The notes: generated by a model from the sequence alone, not told the origin. 25,345 nt of DNA from JBEKIK01 sp049509395 (GCA_049509395.1 JBEKZY010000028.1:1-25345), one strand, 5' to 3'; shown: positions 15,350 through 23,106, numbered from the stretch's first letter. Numbers and translations: made by a program.

Positions 15350-15771
15350 AACAGTTCCTCCGGCGGCAGATCTTCGGCAGCGTGAAACGCGGCGCCGCAC
15401 TTCAGGCATTTTCCCATTTGATCGGCGATGCTTTGGGCAAAAAGCGTGCCGCACACGGCACAGCGGACGGCATATTCCTCGTCGATGCGCCGTCCCGTAG
15501 CCTCGCACATGCGGCCGTTGGCAGGCTCGGTTTGGGCCACCTCTCGGCCGACCAGAAAGGATGTCTCCGCGGAACGAACCCAATCTTTTGCCTCGATCAC
15601 CTGAAAACCCCCGATTATGTCCAGGCCGTTGACGCTTGCCGGGACCTCCAGCGGCGGTTCCAATACAAGCGTGCCATCGCGGTCCACGAGCCAGGGCGCT
15701 TGGTCCAGGCGACGCCAGGCGGGTTGCCCCTGGTCATCCACAGCCGATTCATAGCAAGGCAGTTCGCTCAT
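15346..15771 (-). CDS. RING-like zinc-binding protein, candidate E3
   Basis: I chose MSELPCYESA at 15771 (141 aa): it has GAGGA upstream and starts 26 nt after the E1 stop. The first ~85 residues are an unrecognised beta-rich domain (DGTLVLEPPLEVPA). The C-terminal ~50 residues resemble the bacterial RING-type treble clef: C89-E-A-T-G-R-R-I, C104-x2-C107-G, then G-K-C122-x2-C125-G and His130. The CxxC...CxxC site is intact. The usual His-x2-Cys-Trp of the second cross-brace site is replaced by FAQSIADQ, so perhaps only one zinc is bound. Sitting between E1 and E2 genes, it is a candidate E3 or E2 cofactor. A plain zinc ribbon is the alternative. Confidence 0.75.
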   Translation of the reverse strand: MSELPCYESAVDDQGQPAWRRLDQAPWLVDRDGTLVLEPPLEVPASVNGLDIIGGFQVIEAKDWVRSAETSFLVGREVAQTEPANGRMCEATGRRIDEEYAVRCAVCGTLFAQSIADQMGKCLKCGAAFHAAEDLPPEELL

Positions 15772-15797
15772 TAATTGTTCCTCGTGTTTTATAAATA

Positions 15798-17261
15798 TTA
15801 CGTGGCTGCCAGCGAGCAATCGCGCATGCCCGCCCCGTGACCATGCGCACAATGCCGGGGCGACGCCTTGCGTGCCAGGCAATTTCCAACAACGTTCGTT
15901 CCATGAAATCGCAAGTTGGTTGCCGGCCGGCCGGACATCGCCTCTCGCAACTCACTGACAGCCACGCCTGCCGCCACCATATTTGTGGGGATAATCGCAT
16001 CCTCTTCCACGGCGTTACAGGATTCTCGTTGATGCAATACATTCGGCGGCTGCTCGAGATGAGCCGCGCAGCGAAGGCAGGCCTGATCCGGTTGCTGCAC
16101 CACGGCATATCCCGAAGTCGCGCTTGTTGCCGCCGTGGCCATAACCACGCCTTTATCCCATGCCGCATCCGCGGCTATCAATCGCGCCTCGTCGTTGTCG
16201 GGCAAAACCAGTAAATAGTCGGCGTCCTGCAATTCCAAATCCGCATTGTTTTTTACCAGGCGCATCTTGCCGGCATAAAAACCTTGGGGATCGATCTTTT
16301 GCAGCACGGAGGCGGCGACCTGGGCCTTACTCCCCTGCAATGCCTGATTGGAAAACAAAACCTGGCGATTTAGATTGCTTCGCGCGATCTCGGAATCGGC
16401 GTCGATAATAGACAGTTTTTTCGGCTTTTCAAGAATGTTGACGCCGTTGGCCGCCGGCAGGCAAGGATGCCGGTCCAGGGCGATAGCGATTGCCGCGGGA
16501 TTACCCAATCCGCCGATCCCAAGCTCAACGCCGCGCTTGCCAGCGAAAGTCGCTCTTGTGATAGGGGCGGCAAGTTCCGCCAGCAGAGCATTAAGAGACA
16601 TATCGACCGGGCAATCGATTCGCCGCCGTCGTTGTAAAGAATAAAACAGGGTAATGCGCGGGGCAGCCGCCGCGCCCGCGCCGATCATCGCCTCGTTTAA
16701 CACCGCGCCCGCGGCGATCATGGACAGTTCGGCGCAAGGTCCGGCCGCAGTTACAGGCCGATTTTTAATCGGCTCGATTTGGGCGGCGGCCCTGGAGGCA
16801 GTGGTCCGCTCGACCAGCACGCCGCTTTGGCCGGTAAATGTCAACAGGACCGGCGGATCGAAGTTTGCCGCAGCCAATTGGGAAGCCAATTCATAAGCTC
16901 TTCCAGGATCATTTAGATGCAGCACAACCAGGGAGTATGGATATCGCCTCAACAGAGATGCAATATCCTCGACGAGCGCCAGAGGATCGATGTAGTCGAA
17001 GACCGTCTGGCCTTGACCAACGACTCTAACCAACTCGTGATGCGGTCCGGTCAGCCAACTTTCGCCGGATTGTTGCGGGCCGTCGTAGTCGGACCAGATC
17101 TCTTGCATTCCCGCCGCGGCTGCGGCCATTTTGATGAAGGTCGAGGCATAGCGGCATGCATACGAGGCATTGACATCGACGATGCAGGTCTTACGTCGCC
17201 ACTCGTGTGGAAATACGACTTGCTGCCGGGAAAAATCCCTGGCCGCTTCATCCGTTGACAT
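15798..17261 (-). CDS. E1-like Ubl-activating enzyme (ThiF/MoeB fold) with N-terminal extension
   Basis: The 487-aa protein has AAGGAGGA before the ATG. Residues 1-240 are an extra alpha/beta domain not found in ThiF or MoeB. The adenylation domain follows: GIGGLG (248-253), IIDAD (285-289), SNLNRQ (295-300), conserved Lys312, and LVLPDNDEAR (E1 Asp/Arg strand). A CLRC pair (395-398) with Cys471 and Cys482 could form the structural zinc site. Cys415 in RESCNAVEEDAIIPTNMVA sits where E1 crossover-loop catalytic cysteines lie, so it is the likely thioester residue. The enzyme should adenylate the Ubl C-terminus and load E2. It overlaps the JAMM gene by 14 nt. Confidence 0.93.
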   Translation of the reverse strand: MSTDEAARDFSRQQVVFPHEWRRKTCIVDVNASYACRYASTFIKMAAAAAGMQEIWSDYDGPQQSGESWLTGPHHELVRVVGQGQTVFDYIDPLALVEDIASLLRRYPYSLVVLHLNDPGRAYELASQLAAANFDPPVLLTFTGQSGVLVERTTASRAAAQIEPIKNRPVTAAGPCAELSMIAAGAVLNEAMIGAGAAAAPRITLFYSLQRRRRIDCPVDMSLNALLAELAAPITRATFAGKRGVELGIGGLGNPAAIAIALDRHPCLPAANGVNILEKPKKLSIIDADSEIARSNLNRQVLFSNQALQGSKAQVAASVLQKIDPQGFYAGKMRLVKNNADLELQDADYLLVLPDNDEARLIAADAAWDKGVVMATAATSATSGYAVVQQPDQACLRCAAHLEQPPNVLHQRESCNAVEEDAIIPTNMVAAGVAVSELREAMSGRPATNLRFHGTNVVGNCLARKASPRHCAHGHGAGMRDCSLAAT

Positions 17262-18435
17262 TGCCGTCCTCCTTTTCAGTTTCCGGCTTTTCGGTTTCCG
17301 GCGGATCCATCACGTTGGCAACTTGCCCCTCGTCCTCATCTTCAGCGTTCAAGGCCGTCTTATCGGGCTGCCGCCAACCCATGGCTTTTGCTAATGCACC
17401 GCAGCGGTATGCGGCCTCTTCCATAATTTCGGCCGATATAGAGCGCGATTGTCCATGCCGCCAGATTACGAATTCGGCCGGCTTGGCGGAGCAGGCATGT
17501 TCACCAGGCGAGTTGTACTGTAATTTTGGCGACCAGCCCGGCTCATTGGTCCTCCAGGAGTTGTAACCGTATTGCGGGTTGTTGTACTGGTAATATGGCA
17601 CGCCATGGCGCGGCATGCGCTGTTCGGCCTGGGCCAGGAATTCCTGTCGTTCGCGATGGCCCAAAACCTCTTCGCCAATGATGTGAATGGCGACATCGGT
17701 CACGGCCTCTTCGTGTTTTACCCCGTGGCACCAGGGGCATCGCAGGATTTTGTAAGCGGGCATGAAGTAATCGCCGTCGGCGTTGAAAGTTTGAAATGAA
17801 GAGACTTGGAGCGGTTCCCGGCATTTCATGGACACTTTCAGATCTTCCGGAGAAAAGTCCGCCCGGTTGGTTTCGATTTTCACTGAAACCCGGGGATGAT
17901 CTTCAAACACGGCCTCGAAAATTTGTCCCGCGGAGGATGACGCCGCGCCGGCATTCGGCCGGTCAAGCAGCCGGCCCGTCGAAATCACTGGAATTTGCGC
18001 GGACCACCCCACTTCCTCCTCGTTAAGCTGGCGCATGTACTCCAAATCGGTGGAGCTGGAAAAGACCGACATAAGCGCGTGGGAATGCGCGGCGCCGACA
18101 ATAATACAGTCCATTGCCCGGGCTTCGCGATTGGCCTTAAGCACTACCTGTCCGGTTGTAAGCACGGCCGAGGAATTGGCGAACTGCTCTTTGGGGATTA
18201 AAATATCGACTATCTGGTATGGATTGTTTTTCTTGGCTAGCAGGAAAACCATCAGCTCCATGGATCGGAAGGTCCGGCAAATGAGTTTTATTTTGGCAAG
18301 GGCCGATCCCAGGATCCATAAGGCCTTTCCCTGACTGACGAATGATTTGTCCCCATCGGTAATTTCGTAGTCCGCCGGATGGCGGATGACCTGTTGCGCG
18401 ACGGCGGACACGCGATTGGAAAAAGCGGTATTCAT
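17248..18435 (-). CDS. JAMM/MPN+ metalloprotease (deubiquitinase-like)
   Basis: The ATG at 18435 has GGGAG upstream; a TTG one codon earlier is less likely. The 395-aa protein has the complete JAMM zinc signature: Glu60 in SMELMVFLL, His117 and His119 in AAHSHA, and Asp130 exactly ten residues on (E...HxHx10D), as in Rpn11 and AMSH. The C-terminal ~190 residues contain a CPWCHG motif near YKILRC that may bind a second zinc, and Tyr/Asn-rich segments (YYQYNNPQYGYNSW). It probably matures the pro-Ubl encoded 73 nt upstream, cleaving after Gly-Gly, and removes Ubl from targets. Its position before E1 is that of JAMM genes in other bacterial Ubl operons. Confidence 0.92.
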   Translation of the reverse strand: MNTAFSNRVSAVAQQVIRHPADYEITDGDKSFVSQGKALWILGSALAKIKLICRTFRSMELMVFLLAKKNNPYQIVDILIPKEQFANSSAVLTTGQVVLKANREARAMDCIIVGAAHSHALMSVFSSSTDLEYMRQLNEEEVGWSAQIPVISTGRLLDRPNAGAASSSAGQIFEAVFEDHPRVSVKIETNRADFSPEDLKVSMKCREPLQVSSFQTFNADGDYFMPAYKILRCPWCHGVKHEEAVTDVAIHIIGEEVLGHRERQEFLAQAEQRMPRHGVPYYQYNNPQYGYNSWRTNEPGWSPKLQYNSPGEHACSAKPAEFVIWRHGQSRSISAEIMEEAAYRCGALAKAMGWRQPDKTALNAEDEDEGQVANVMDPPETEKPETEKEDGNVNG

Positions 18436-18508
18436 CAATGTCGACTCCCATCAAAACCGTGTAAACTATTGATCCTTTAACGCCGGTCGCAAACGACCGG
18501 AATGAACT

Positions 18509-18859
18509 TTATGCGGACATGCCTCCGCGAGCGTGGCGGCTAACGCCCAATTCGACGTCGCACTTCTCGGCTTCGCTCAGCACCGCGCCCCATTGATCGT
18601 GCCGCGACAATGATTTTTCCACGGCCTGCTCACCCTCCGACCCGGCTGAAAACAATTCAATATCGACCTGGTTTGAATTCAGTGTTTCAAAAAAGCCGGG
18701 ATGGGCATTCTGAGAAATCGCCTGGCGAAGGGCGCCTTCCACAGTGCCTTTAAAATTTTCCAGTTTCGACAGGTCCAAAGGGATTGATGCGCCGTTGGCC
18801 CCGTGGAGGACGTTGATAACTTTAGCTTTTGGCTTGGGCATTGTTAACATTGCTTCCAT
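18509..18859 (-). CDS. Candidate pro-ubiquitin-like protein with GG-MSA tail
   Basis: The 116-aa protein has AAGGTGA before its ATG. After a short basic lead (MEAMLTMPKPK) comes KVINVLHGANGASIPLDLSK, two strands joined by a turn, then a helix (GTVEGALRQAIS), a strand (QVDIELFSAG), and a last strand CDVELGVSRHARGG followed by MSA. The order beta-beta-alpha-beta...beta and an Arg-Gly-Gly end with a three-residue cap match a ubiquitin-fold precursor (compare ubiquitin's LHLVLRLRGG). A JAMM peptidase gene lies immediately downstream and could remove the cap. The sequence is too diverged for me to be sure of the fold. The alternative is an unrelated small protein with a chance GG. Confidence 0.65.
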   Translation of the reverse strand: MEAMLTMPKPKAKVINVLHGANGASIPLDLSKLENFKGTVEGALRQAISQNAHPGFFETLNSNQVDIELFSAGSEGEQAVEKSLSRHDQWGAVLSEAEKCDVELGVSRHARGGMSA

Positions 18860-19064
18860 AAATCACCTTGCTTGTGGAAATTGATGTTGTTTTTACAAGG
18901 AATAAAATTAAATCACAAAAAAAAGCCGCCGAACCGGGAACGCCAATTAAGGTTGTTCGCGGTTTGGCAGCTTCGTTTTAGCGACGCGGGCTGCTTAAAA
19001 TGCTTGACAATTGTTTCTTGTATTTTTTCAGCCGAGGTTAATCCCGGCCGATCGTATTACCTTT

Positions 19065-19571
19065 CTACATTTTGATGGCATCTTGAAACATCGATGAATC
19101 GCGCAGCATGGCTGCCAAGTCTTCTAAACCGGAAATTTCATCGATAAATAACCTTATTCCGATGAACAAATCGCGTAAAACTCCATTTTTAGCGGTGAAA
19201 TGGCCTTGGGCAAAGTCCAGTTCATACTGGTGATCGCCGAAAAGGAAGCGGCACGAACGAACAAGCTCGGCCAGCCCGGCTGCTACTCTTTCGCGCAACT
19301 CGCACAAGTCGCAAATATCGCGGGAAACGTCGGGGCAAAACTGGCGAAGAATTCTTTCTTGTAGGACATGCCGTTTATGCGCTATTTTACAATCCTGTTT
19401 TGGAATCCAACGTTTTGCCGTGAAACCGAGGTCACTCGACGCACCGTCGTGCAGCGAAACGCCCAATTCTGCATCGGCGGCCTGCATTCGCGAAATCAGC
19501 AATTGAGCATCGCAGGTTGTTGCCAGAGCAAGCTGTGACAGATGACCGCCATTGCAACACGTGTCATTCAT
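19065..19571 (-). CDS. Uncharacterised 168-aa protein opening the Ubl operon
   Basis: An AAGGG precedes the ATG, and a strong promoter lies 40-70 nt upstream, so this is probably the first gene of the transcript. No family is recognised. The N-terminal ~47 residues contain CCNGG and then DAELGVSLHDG, which resembles the C-terminal DVELGVSRHARGG of the 116-aa protein encoded next. The remaining part is helical with a CDLC (CxxC) pair and ends LEDLAAMLRDSSMFQDAIK. It could be a sensor, a dedicated substrate carrying the same recognition motif, or a binding partner of the Ubl. Confidence 0.75.
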   Translation of the reverse strand: MNDTCCNGGHLSQLALATTCDAQLLISRMQAADAELGVSLHDGASSDLGFTAKRWIPKQDCKIAHKRHVLQERILRQFCPDVSRDICDLCELRERVAAGLAELVRSCRFLFGDHQYELDFAQGHFTAKNGVLRDLFIGIRLFIDEISGLEDLAAMLRDSSMFQDAIKM

Positions 19572-19613
19572 CTTCTTACCCTTTCAAAAGCGCACAGGGA
19601 TATCTTCGATCTT

Positions 19614-19643
19614 ATTATGGAACCGATCAGTGTGTTTTGTCAA
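19614..19643 (-). promoter_or_regulatory. Candidate main promoter of the Ubl operon
   Basis: On the minus strand TTGACA (19643-19638) and CATAAT (19619-19614) are separated by 18 nt. This is a near-consensus sigma70-type promoter, placing transcription start near 19607, about 35 nt before the 168-aa gene's ATG. Apart from this promoter, the 272-nt gap between that gene and the HTH gene holds no gene I can support. Confidence 0.6.
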
Positions 19644-19843
19644 TCATTGCCTGCGCAACGACTGCATGATGCGCTGGGGTTGACGCGCCCGGGGATAGCA
19701 AAATACTTTATTAAAGTTGTAAAACCCCTTCGATTTGTCAACGTAACACGGCAGTTTTTCAAATTGTACTCTCATATTGATTATTCCAGGCGGAATTCTA
19801 TAGTTATTGTGAACAAATTGACGGAAATAACAAAATGCTCAAG

Positions 19844-21136
19844 CTATCGCGGTCTGGGTGACGGAGAATTTTCAACAGGATGCTTGCACTTCATGATACC
19901 GTCACCAAGGTGATCGTAAATCTGATCAATTGATAAATGTCCTTTGCCGCGTGTCTTGGATTTACCGGCTTCGCACTTCAATTCGCCGACATTGCCGCCC
20001 AACCTGCGTTCTAAAACTTCTTTGGAAAGAGGAATCACTTCTGTTTTTGTGGGCTTAACGAGTATGGAATGCGATTCTACATTCCGTTCAACAGAGGGTG
20101 AAAATTCATAGCGAATGATAAATGCTCCAACCATCAGATCGGATCGCTGATATTGGGGCGGCCAGATTTTGTTGGCCAGGTCGGGAAGCTCCAAGGCAAT
20201 GCATCCCGTGGCCCGGCCCGAGAATCCTCCCAAGGCGATTTCCACGGTTTCAGCCGGCTGTGAGTAAACGTAGAATACCATGGCTGCGTCTTGTGTTTCG
20301 GAGCTAGGGCAAAAGTCCCAGTTTGCGTCATCCACTTCATAAGCTATGCCCGCTTCGCCGTTAGATGCCCATAACGGAAATTTTCTCCCCCCAAAGGCCG
20401 AGGGGGGGTGGGGGTCGTTCTTCCGATATCGGAAAAATATGGGCAAAGGCATCTGTTGCAGGTTTTGAATTTTATTCCAAGGCACGGACACAAAAGGCTT
20501 GACCCCGAAAACTTTAGCGACTACGCATTCGCTAAGCGGCAAGGTTTTCATGCTGCCAATGCACACCAAAGCGCGACTGCCCGTATCCTGCCTGAATCGA
20601 GAATATATCCACAATGATTCATTAAAGCATTGTTTTTGATGTTCTTTGTTGGACCAAGAACGGAGCAAGCACTGTTCCAGGTCGGATGGTCGTTGTTCAT
20701 AGCAGGTGAGCACCTGGCGGCTAAAGGTCGCCGTGAGAAACGCGTCGTCGGCATTGATCCATTTTGGTTCGGCTGTGGTTTGATCGTGGCGCACGCCCTG
20801 GCAAATTTGCACCTTAAAGTATTTGCTCGTAATGCTGGTGAACATCCTCCAAAAACCGGAGGGCTGCACTCCAAAAAACGGGCCCAATAGTTTCGCGGGC
20901 GATATGTGGAATTCGCTTGCGAAAAAGCCGACGATCTTTTGCAACGCGTCGATGCTTACGCTTTTCGCACGATTTGTACATAATGCCCGGATTGTGGCCA
21001 GCGGGAGCCCGGTTTTTTGATGGATTTTTTCATATATTCCCCATGGATTTCCAGGACAATATTTTTTTATAAGCTTTTTGAGCTGGATGTTCACAATAAT
21101 GTTACGGCTTCTAATTTCCGGGAGAACACTAGGCAT
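19844..21136 (-). CDS. HTH regulator with large unknown C-terminal domain
   Basis: The 430-aa protein has AGGAG 9 nt before its ATG. Residues ~15-90 form a Cro/CI-type helix-turn-helix: KKLIKKY, GIYEKIHQKTGLPLATIRAL as helices 2-3, and SVSIDALQKIVGFF as the following helix. The remaining ~330 residues match nothing I know. They are beta-rich near the end (AMVFYVYSQPAETVEIALGG; LMVGAFIIRYEF) and could sense a ligand or protein. Residues near PHPPSAFGGRKF are encoded by a palindromic G/C tract that looks like an inserted repeat. Lying 272 nt upstream of the Ubl operon on the same strand, it is the most likely regulator of that operon. Its codon use looks more AT-rich than that of the enzymes. 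Confidence 0.75.
   Translation of the reverse strand: MPSVLPEIRSRNIIVNIQLKKLIKKYCPGNPWGIYEKIHQKTGLPLATIRALCTNRAKSVSIDALQKIVGFFASEFHISPAKLLGPFFGVQPSGFWRMFTSITSKYFKVQICQGVRHDQTTAEPKWINADDAFLTATFSRQVLTCYEQRPSDLEQCLLRSWSNKEHQKQCFNESLWIYSRFRQDTGSRALVCIGSMKTLPLSECVVAKVFGVKPFVSVPWNKIQNLQQMPLPIFFRYRKNDPHPPSAFGGRKFPLWASNGEAGIAYEVDDANWDFCPSSETQDAAMVFYVYSQPAETVEIALGGFSGRATGCIALELPDLANKIWPPQYQRSDLMVGAFIIRYEFSPSVERNVESHSILVKPTKTEVIPLSKEVLERRLGGNVGELKCEAGKSKTRGKGHLSIDQIYDHLGDGIMKCKHPVENSPSPRPR
20387..20408. repeat. C6/G7 palindromic tract inside the HTH gene
   Basis: cccccc, nine bases, ggggggg, followed by tggggg, lie within the coding sequence. The encoded NDPHPPSAFGGRKF is low-complexity and resembles translated dispersed palindromes. 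The homopolymers could slip and switch the regulator off. Confidence 0.5.
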
Positions 21137-21223
21137 GTTTGACGTCTCCTTTACATCAGAATGTAATAATGCTGGTAATACGACGATCCAGAGGCGGATA
21201 AATCAGATTGTCCCGCTTATTCC

Positions 21224-21252
21224 TATATACAGTATTTTTCATTTTTTGTCGA
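21224..21252 (-). promoter_or_regulatory. Candidate promoter of the HTH regulator gene
   Basis: On the minus strand TCGACA (21252-21247) and TATATA (21229-21224) are 17 nt apart in an AT-rich gap, giving a leader of about 80 nt before the ATG at 21136. Confidence 0.35.
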
Positions 21253-21312
21253 GCATGCATTTATTTAATCAATTAGCTAATTACATTTTCAATAGACGGC
21301 CTCCAGTGAAAG

Positions 21313-21537
21313 TCAAGTAATTACCAGCAAAATGCATGACAACATGAACAACAGGCTCATTGTTAGAGCAAGCCCAAGCATTAACAATAGCCGGCCGAAT
21401 TTCCCCTGCGATCGACCGGAGATTTTCAATTCCTCATCGCTGGGAATACGGTCCAGTTTAATCCACAAAGAGGCGCCCGGCAGTTCTTCTTCAGCAGCAA
21501 GGGCGCAGCCAAACATATTATTCTTGCCATTGGACAT
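21313..21537 (-). CDS. Small tail-anchored membrane protein
   Basis: The 74-aa protein has AAAGGAG before its ATG. The first ~48 residues are soluble and charged (AEEELPGASLWIKLDRIPSD). The rest is one long hydrophobic helix, LLLMLGLALTMSLLFMLSC and beyond, running almost to the C-terminus. The topology is that of a C-tail anchor with the N-terminus in the cytoplasm. It lies between the kinase gene and the HTH gene on the same strand. The function is unknown; no homologue is recognised. Confidence 0.7.
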   Translation of the reverse strand: MSNGKNNMFGCALAAEEELPGASLWIKLDRIPSDEELKISGRSQGKFGRLLLMLGLALTMSLLFMLSCILLVIT

Positions 21538-21600
21538 AAATGTGCTCCTTTAAAGATTTTTTTTCACTGGCCGGCGTCCCTCCACTGGGATATACGGGCA

Positions 21601-22824
21601 CTACATGCATATTTTTTCACAGGCCAAATTTTCTTCGTTTCCCTGGTGATATGCCGGTAGAAGTGTGGAGCCGCCTTTTTCGAGCTGTTCTTCCCCGCCG
21701 CAAGCGTTACTTTCGCTCCAGTGCCGCTTCCAATAGGGGATTCGCGCCGACTTGCTTATCAGGGCGTACTCGCCGTGTTTCAGGCCCAGGCTTTGCACCA
21801 CGAAGCGGGTTGCCGCCACCGAAGCATTCGGCTCTCCCAAGCGGTCTATTTCTCGCGCAAAAATCCAAGCTGCATTCCACCGGTCGCCGGTCCCGGCGGG
21901 TGTATCGACCTGCCTGTCCGACATGATCTCGATTGATTGATAACGGCCATGATGCAATTCCACTAGCACTACGCCGTTTCGTCCCCGAGTCGCCGCGGCA
22001 ACACCGCATTTGATTTGCCCGCGTTGGTAAAGTTCGCTGAGCGAAACGGCGATTTGCTCGGGCACGGCACTATTGCTCTCATGCATGGCAGCGGCGCTTA
22101 CTCCTTGCCGATAAATAAAGTCATAAGCCTCTTTGACATTGAAAGATAACGCCGCCGCGCCGGATGCCAATTTATCAGTCGAGGCGTTTGTGGCCTGCAA
22201 ATACCGGGTAGTATGCCCCGCCATTTCCCACGCCATCGAGCTAAGCTGATCGCTTTTCGGTGAGATGCACGCCAGAACATCGGCATCTCGCACTATCTCG
22301 CGAATTTGCTCCCGAAGTTCCGCACTTAGCCCCGGCCTCTGTTCAATACATACCGGACTGCGGACTATTCCTCTATCGCCCGGGCAATGGCAAATAACAT
22401 TGTACAGACGATTATGCAGATTAAATGAAAATAATTGGACTCCTGCCGCGATGCAAGCCTTGTCGATGATTTCTGATTTTGGCGCCGAGTCAATCAGGCG
22501 AATATCCAGCGCAACATTCAGTTGCCGGCGGATATTTGCCATTGCAATAGCCTGATTATTTGCCCCTCCGCCGCCATGTATAGAGTTTATCATGCCATCG
22601 AGCATATTAAGACGGATCGGCTCGAGTGAATCGGCCTTGCCGCCGGACGTCAGGATGCTATCGGTATGCAATTCCGTCCTGTGACCGCCATGAGGGTTCA
22701 CAAGATCCACGCCATTGGCTTTCAAAATCGCCTGTACTTGTGGATGGAGAATTACATCCTCCGTTGATGTGCCCAAGATCACTACGACTTTTTTATTCTT
22801 GCGGTATCCCATAAACAAATCCAT
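21601..22824 (-). CDS. PfkB-family carbohydrate/nucleoside kinase
   Basis: The 407-aa protein starts MDLFMGYRKNKKVVVIL; a second ATG four codons on is equally possible and neither has a strong ribosome binding site. The PfkB signature 2 region reads DTPAGTGDRWNAAW, with GTGD supplying the anion hole and catalytic Asp in place of GAGD. An N-terminal GGGGANNQAIAMA corresponds to the sugar-binding GG...N motif. A central ADVLACISPKSDQLSSM matches the conserved mid-domain. It should phosphorylate a sugar or nucleoside with ATP in the cytoplasm. The N-terminal segment HPQVQAILKANGVDL and the Cys-rich C-terminus are unusual. The substrate cannot be read from sequence. It sits near, but probably outside, the Ubl operon. 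Confidence 0.8.
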   Translation of the reverse strand: MDLFMGYRKNKKVVVILGTSTEDVILHPQVQAILKANGVDLVNPHGGHRTELHTDSILTSGGKADSLEPIRLNMLDGMINSIHGGGGANNQAIAMANIRRQLNVALDIRLIDSAPKSEIIDKACIAAGVQLFSFNLHNRLYNVICHCPGDRGIVRSPVCIEQRPGLSAELREQIREIVRDADVLACISPKSDQLSSMAWEMAGHTTRYLQATNASTDKLASGAAALSFNVKEAYDFIYRQGVSAAAMHESNSAVPEQIAVSLSELYQRGQIKCGVAAATRGRNGVVLVELHHGRYQSIEIMSDRQVDTPAGTGDRWNAAWIFAREIDRLGEPNASVAATRFVVQSLGLKHGEYALISKSARIPYWKRHWSESNACGGEEQLEKGGSTLLPAYHQGNEENLACEKICM

Positions 22825-23015
22825 TTTCTTGTTGTTTTCCGATAAACTCGATTGGCGTATGAGTTGTAATTTTCTTCCCCACTTTCAATAACCCCAAAAA
22901 ACCCGGATTTTTCATGCAAAATAGAAATTATTCGCTCGATTCTGACGCCATTTTGCCGCCCGACGGCTGGAAATAAGCCAATTGATTGCGGTAGATGAAT
23001 ATTCCCTGCGGTAAG

Positions 23016-23043
23016 TTGCAATCCTGACTGCGTTTGCTATAAT
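23016..23043 (+). promoter_or_regulatory. Strong promoter upstream of the 378-aa gene
   Basis: TTGCAA (23016-23021), a 16-nt spacer, and a perfect TATAAT (23038-23043) lie 63 nt before the ATG at 23107. The 282-nt gap 22825-23106 contains nothing else I can support. Confidence 0.65.
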
Positions 23044-23106
23044 AAAGGCCACATCTTTGATCTGAGGTCTTTTTGGGCATCTATTCCTCTAATCGGGTAC
23101 CTGCAA

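Noticed and set aside
12890..17261. PRTRC-type cassette (ThiF plus a small Ubl)
   Set aside because: There is no ParB-related or other PRTRC protein recognisable, and the presence of a true E2, RING-like protein and JAMM fits a conjugation system instead.
12890..18438. Bil (BilABCD) or CBASS type II operon
   Set aside because: The gene number, duplicated components, AAA+ and RING-like genes do not match the four-gene Bil layout, and no CD-NTase or CBASS effector is visible.
18872..19075. Rho-independent terminator before the 116-aa gene (T8 run on the minus strand)
   Set aside because: The T-run is preceded only by weak stems (3 bp or long loops), and the operon appears to continue through it.
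22782..23021. 79-aa minus-strand ORF upstream of the PfkB gene
   Set aside because: It overlaps the kinase start, has no family resemblance and runs into the plus-strand promoter; support is too weak.
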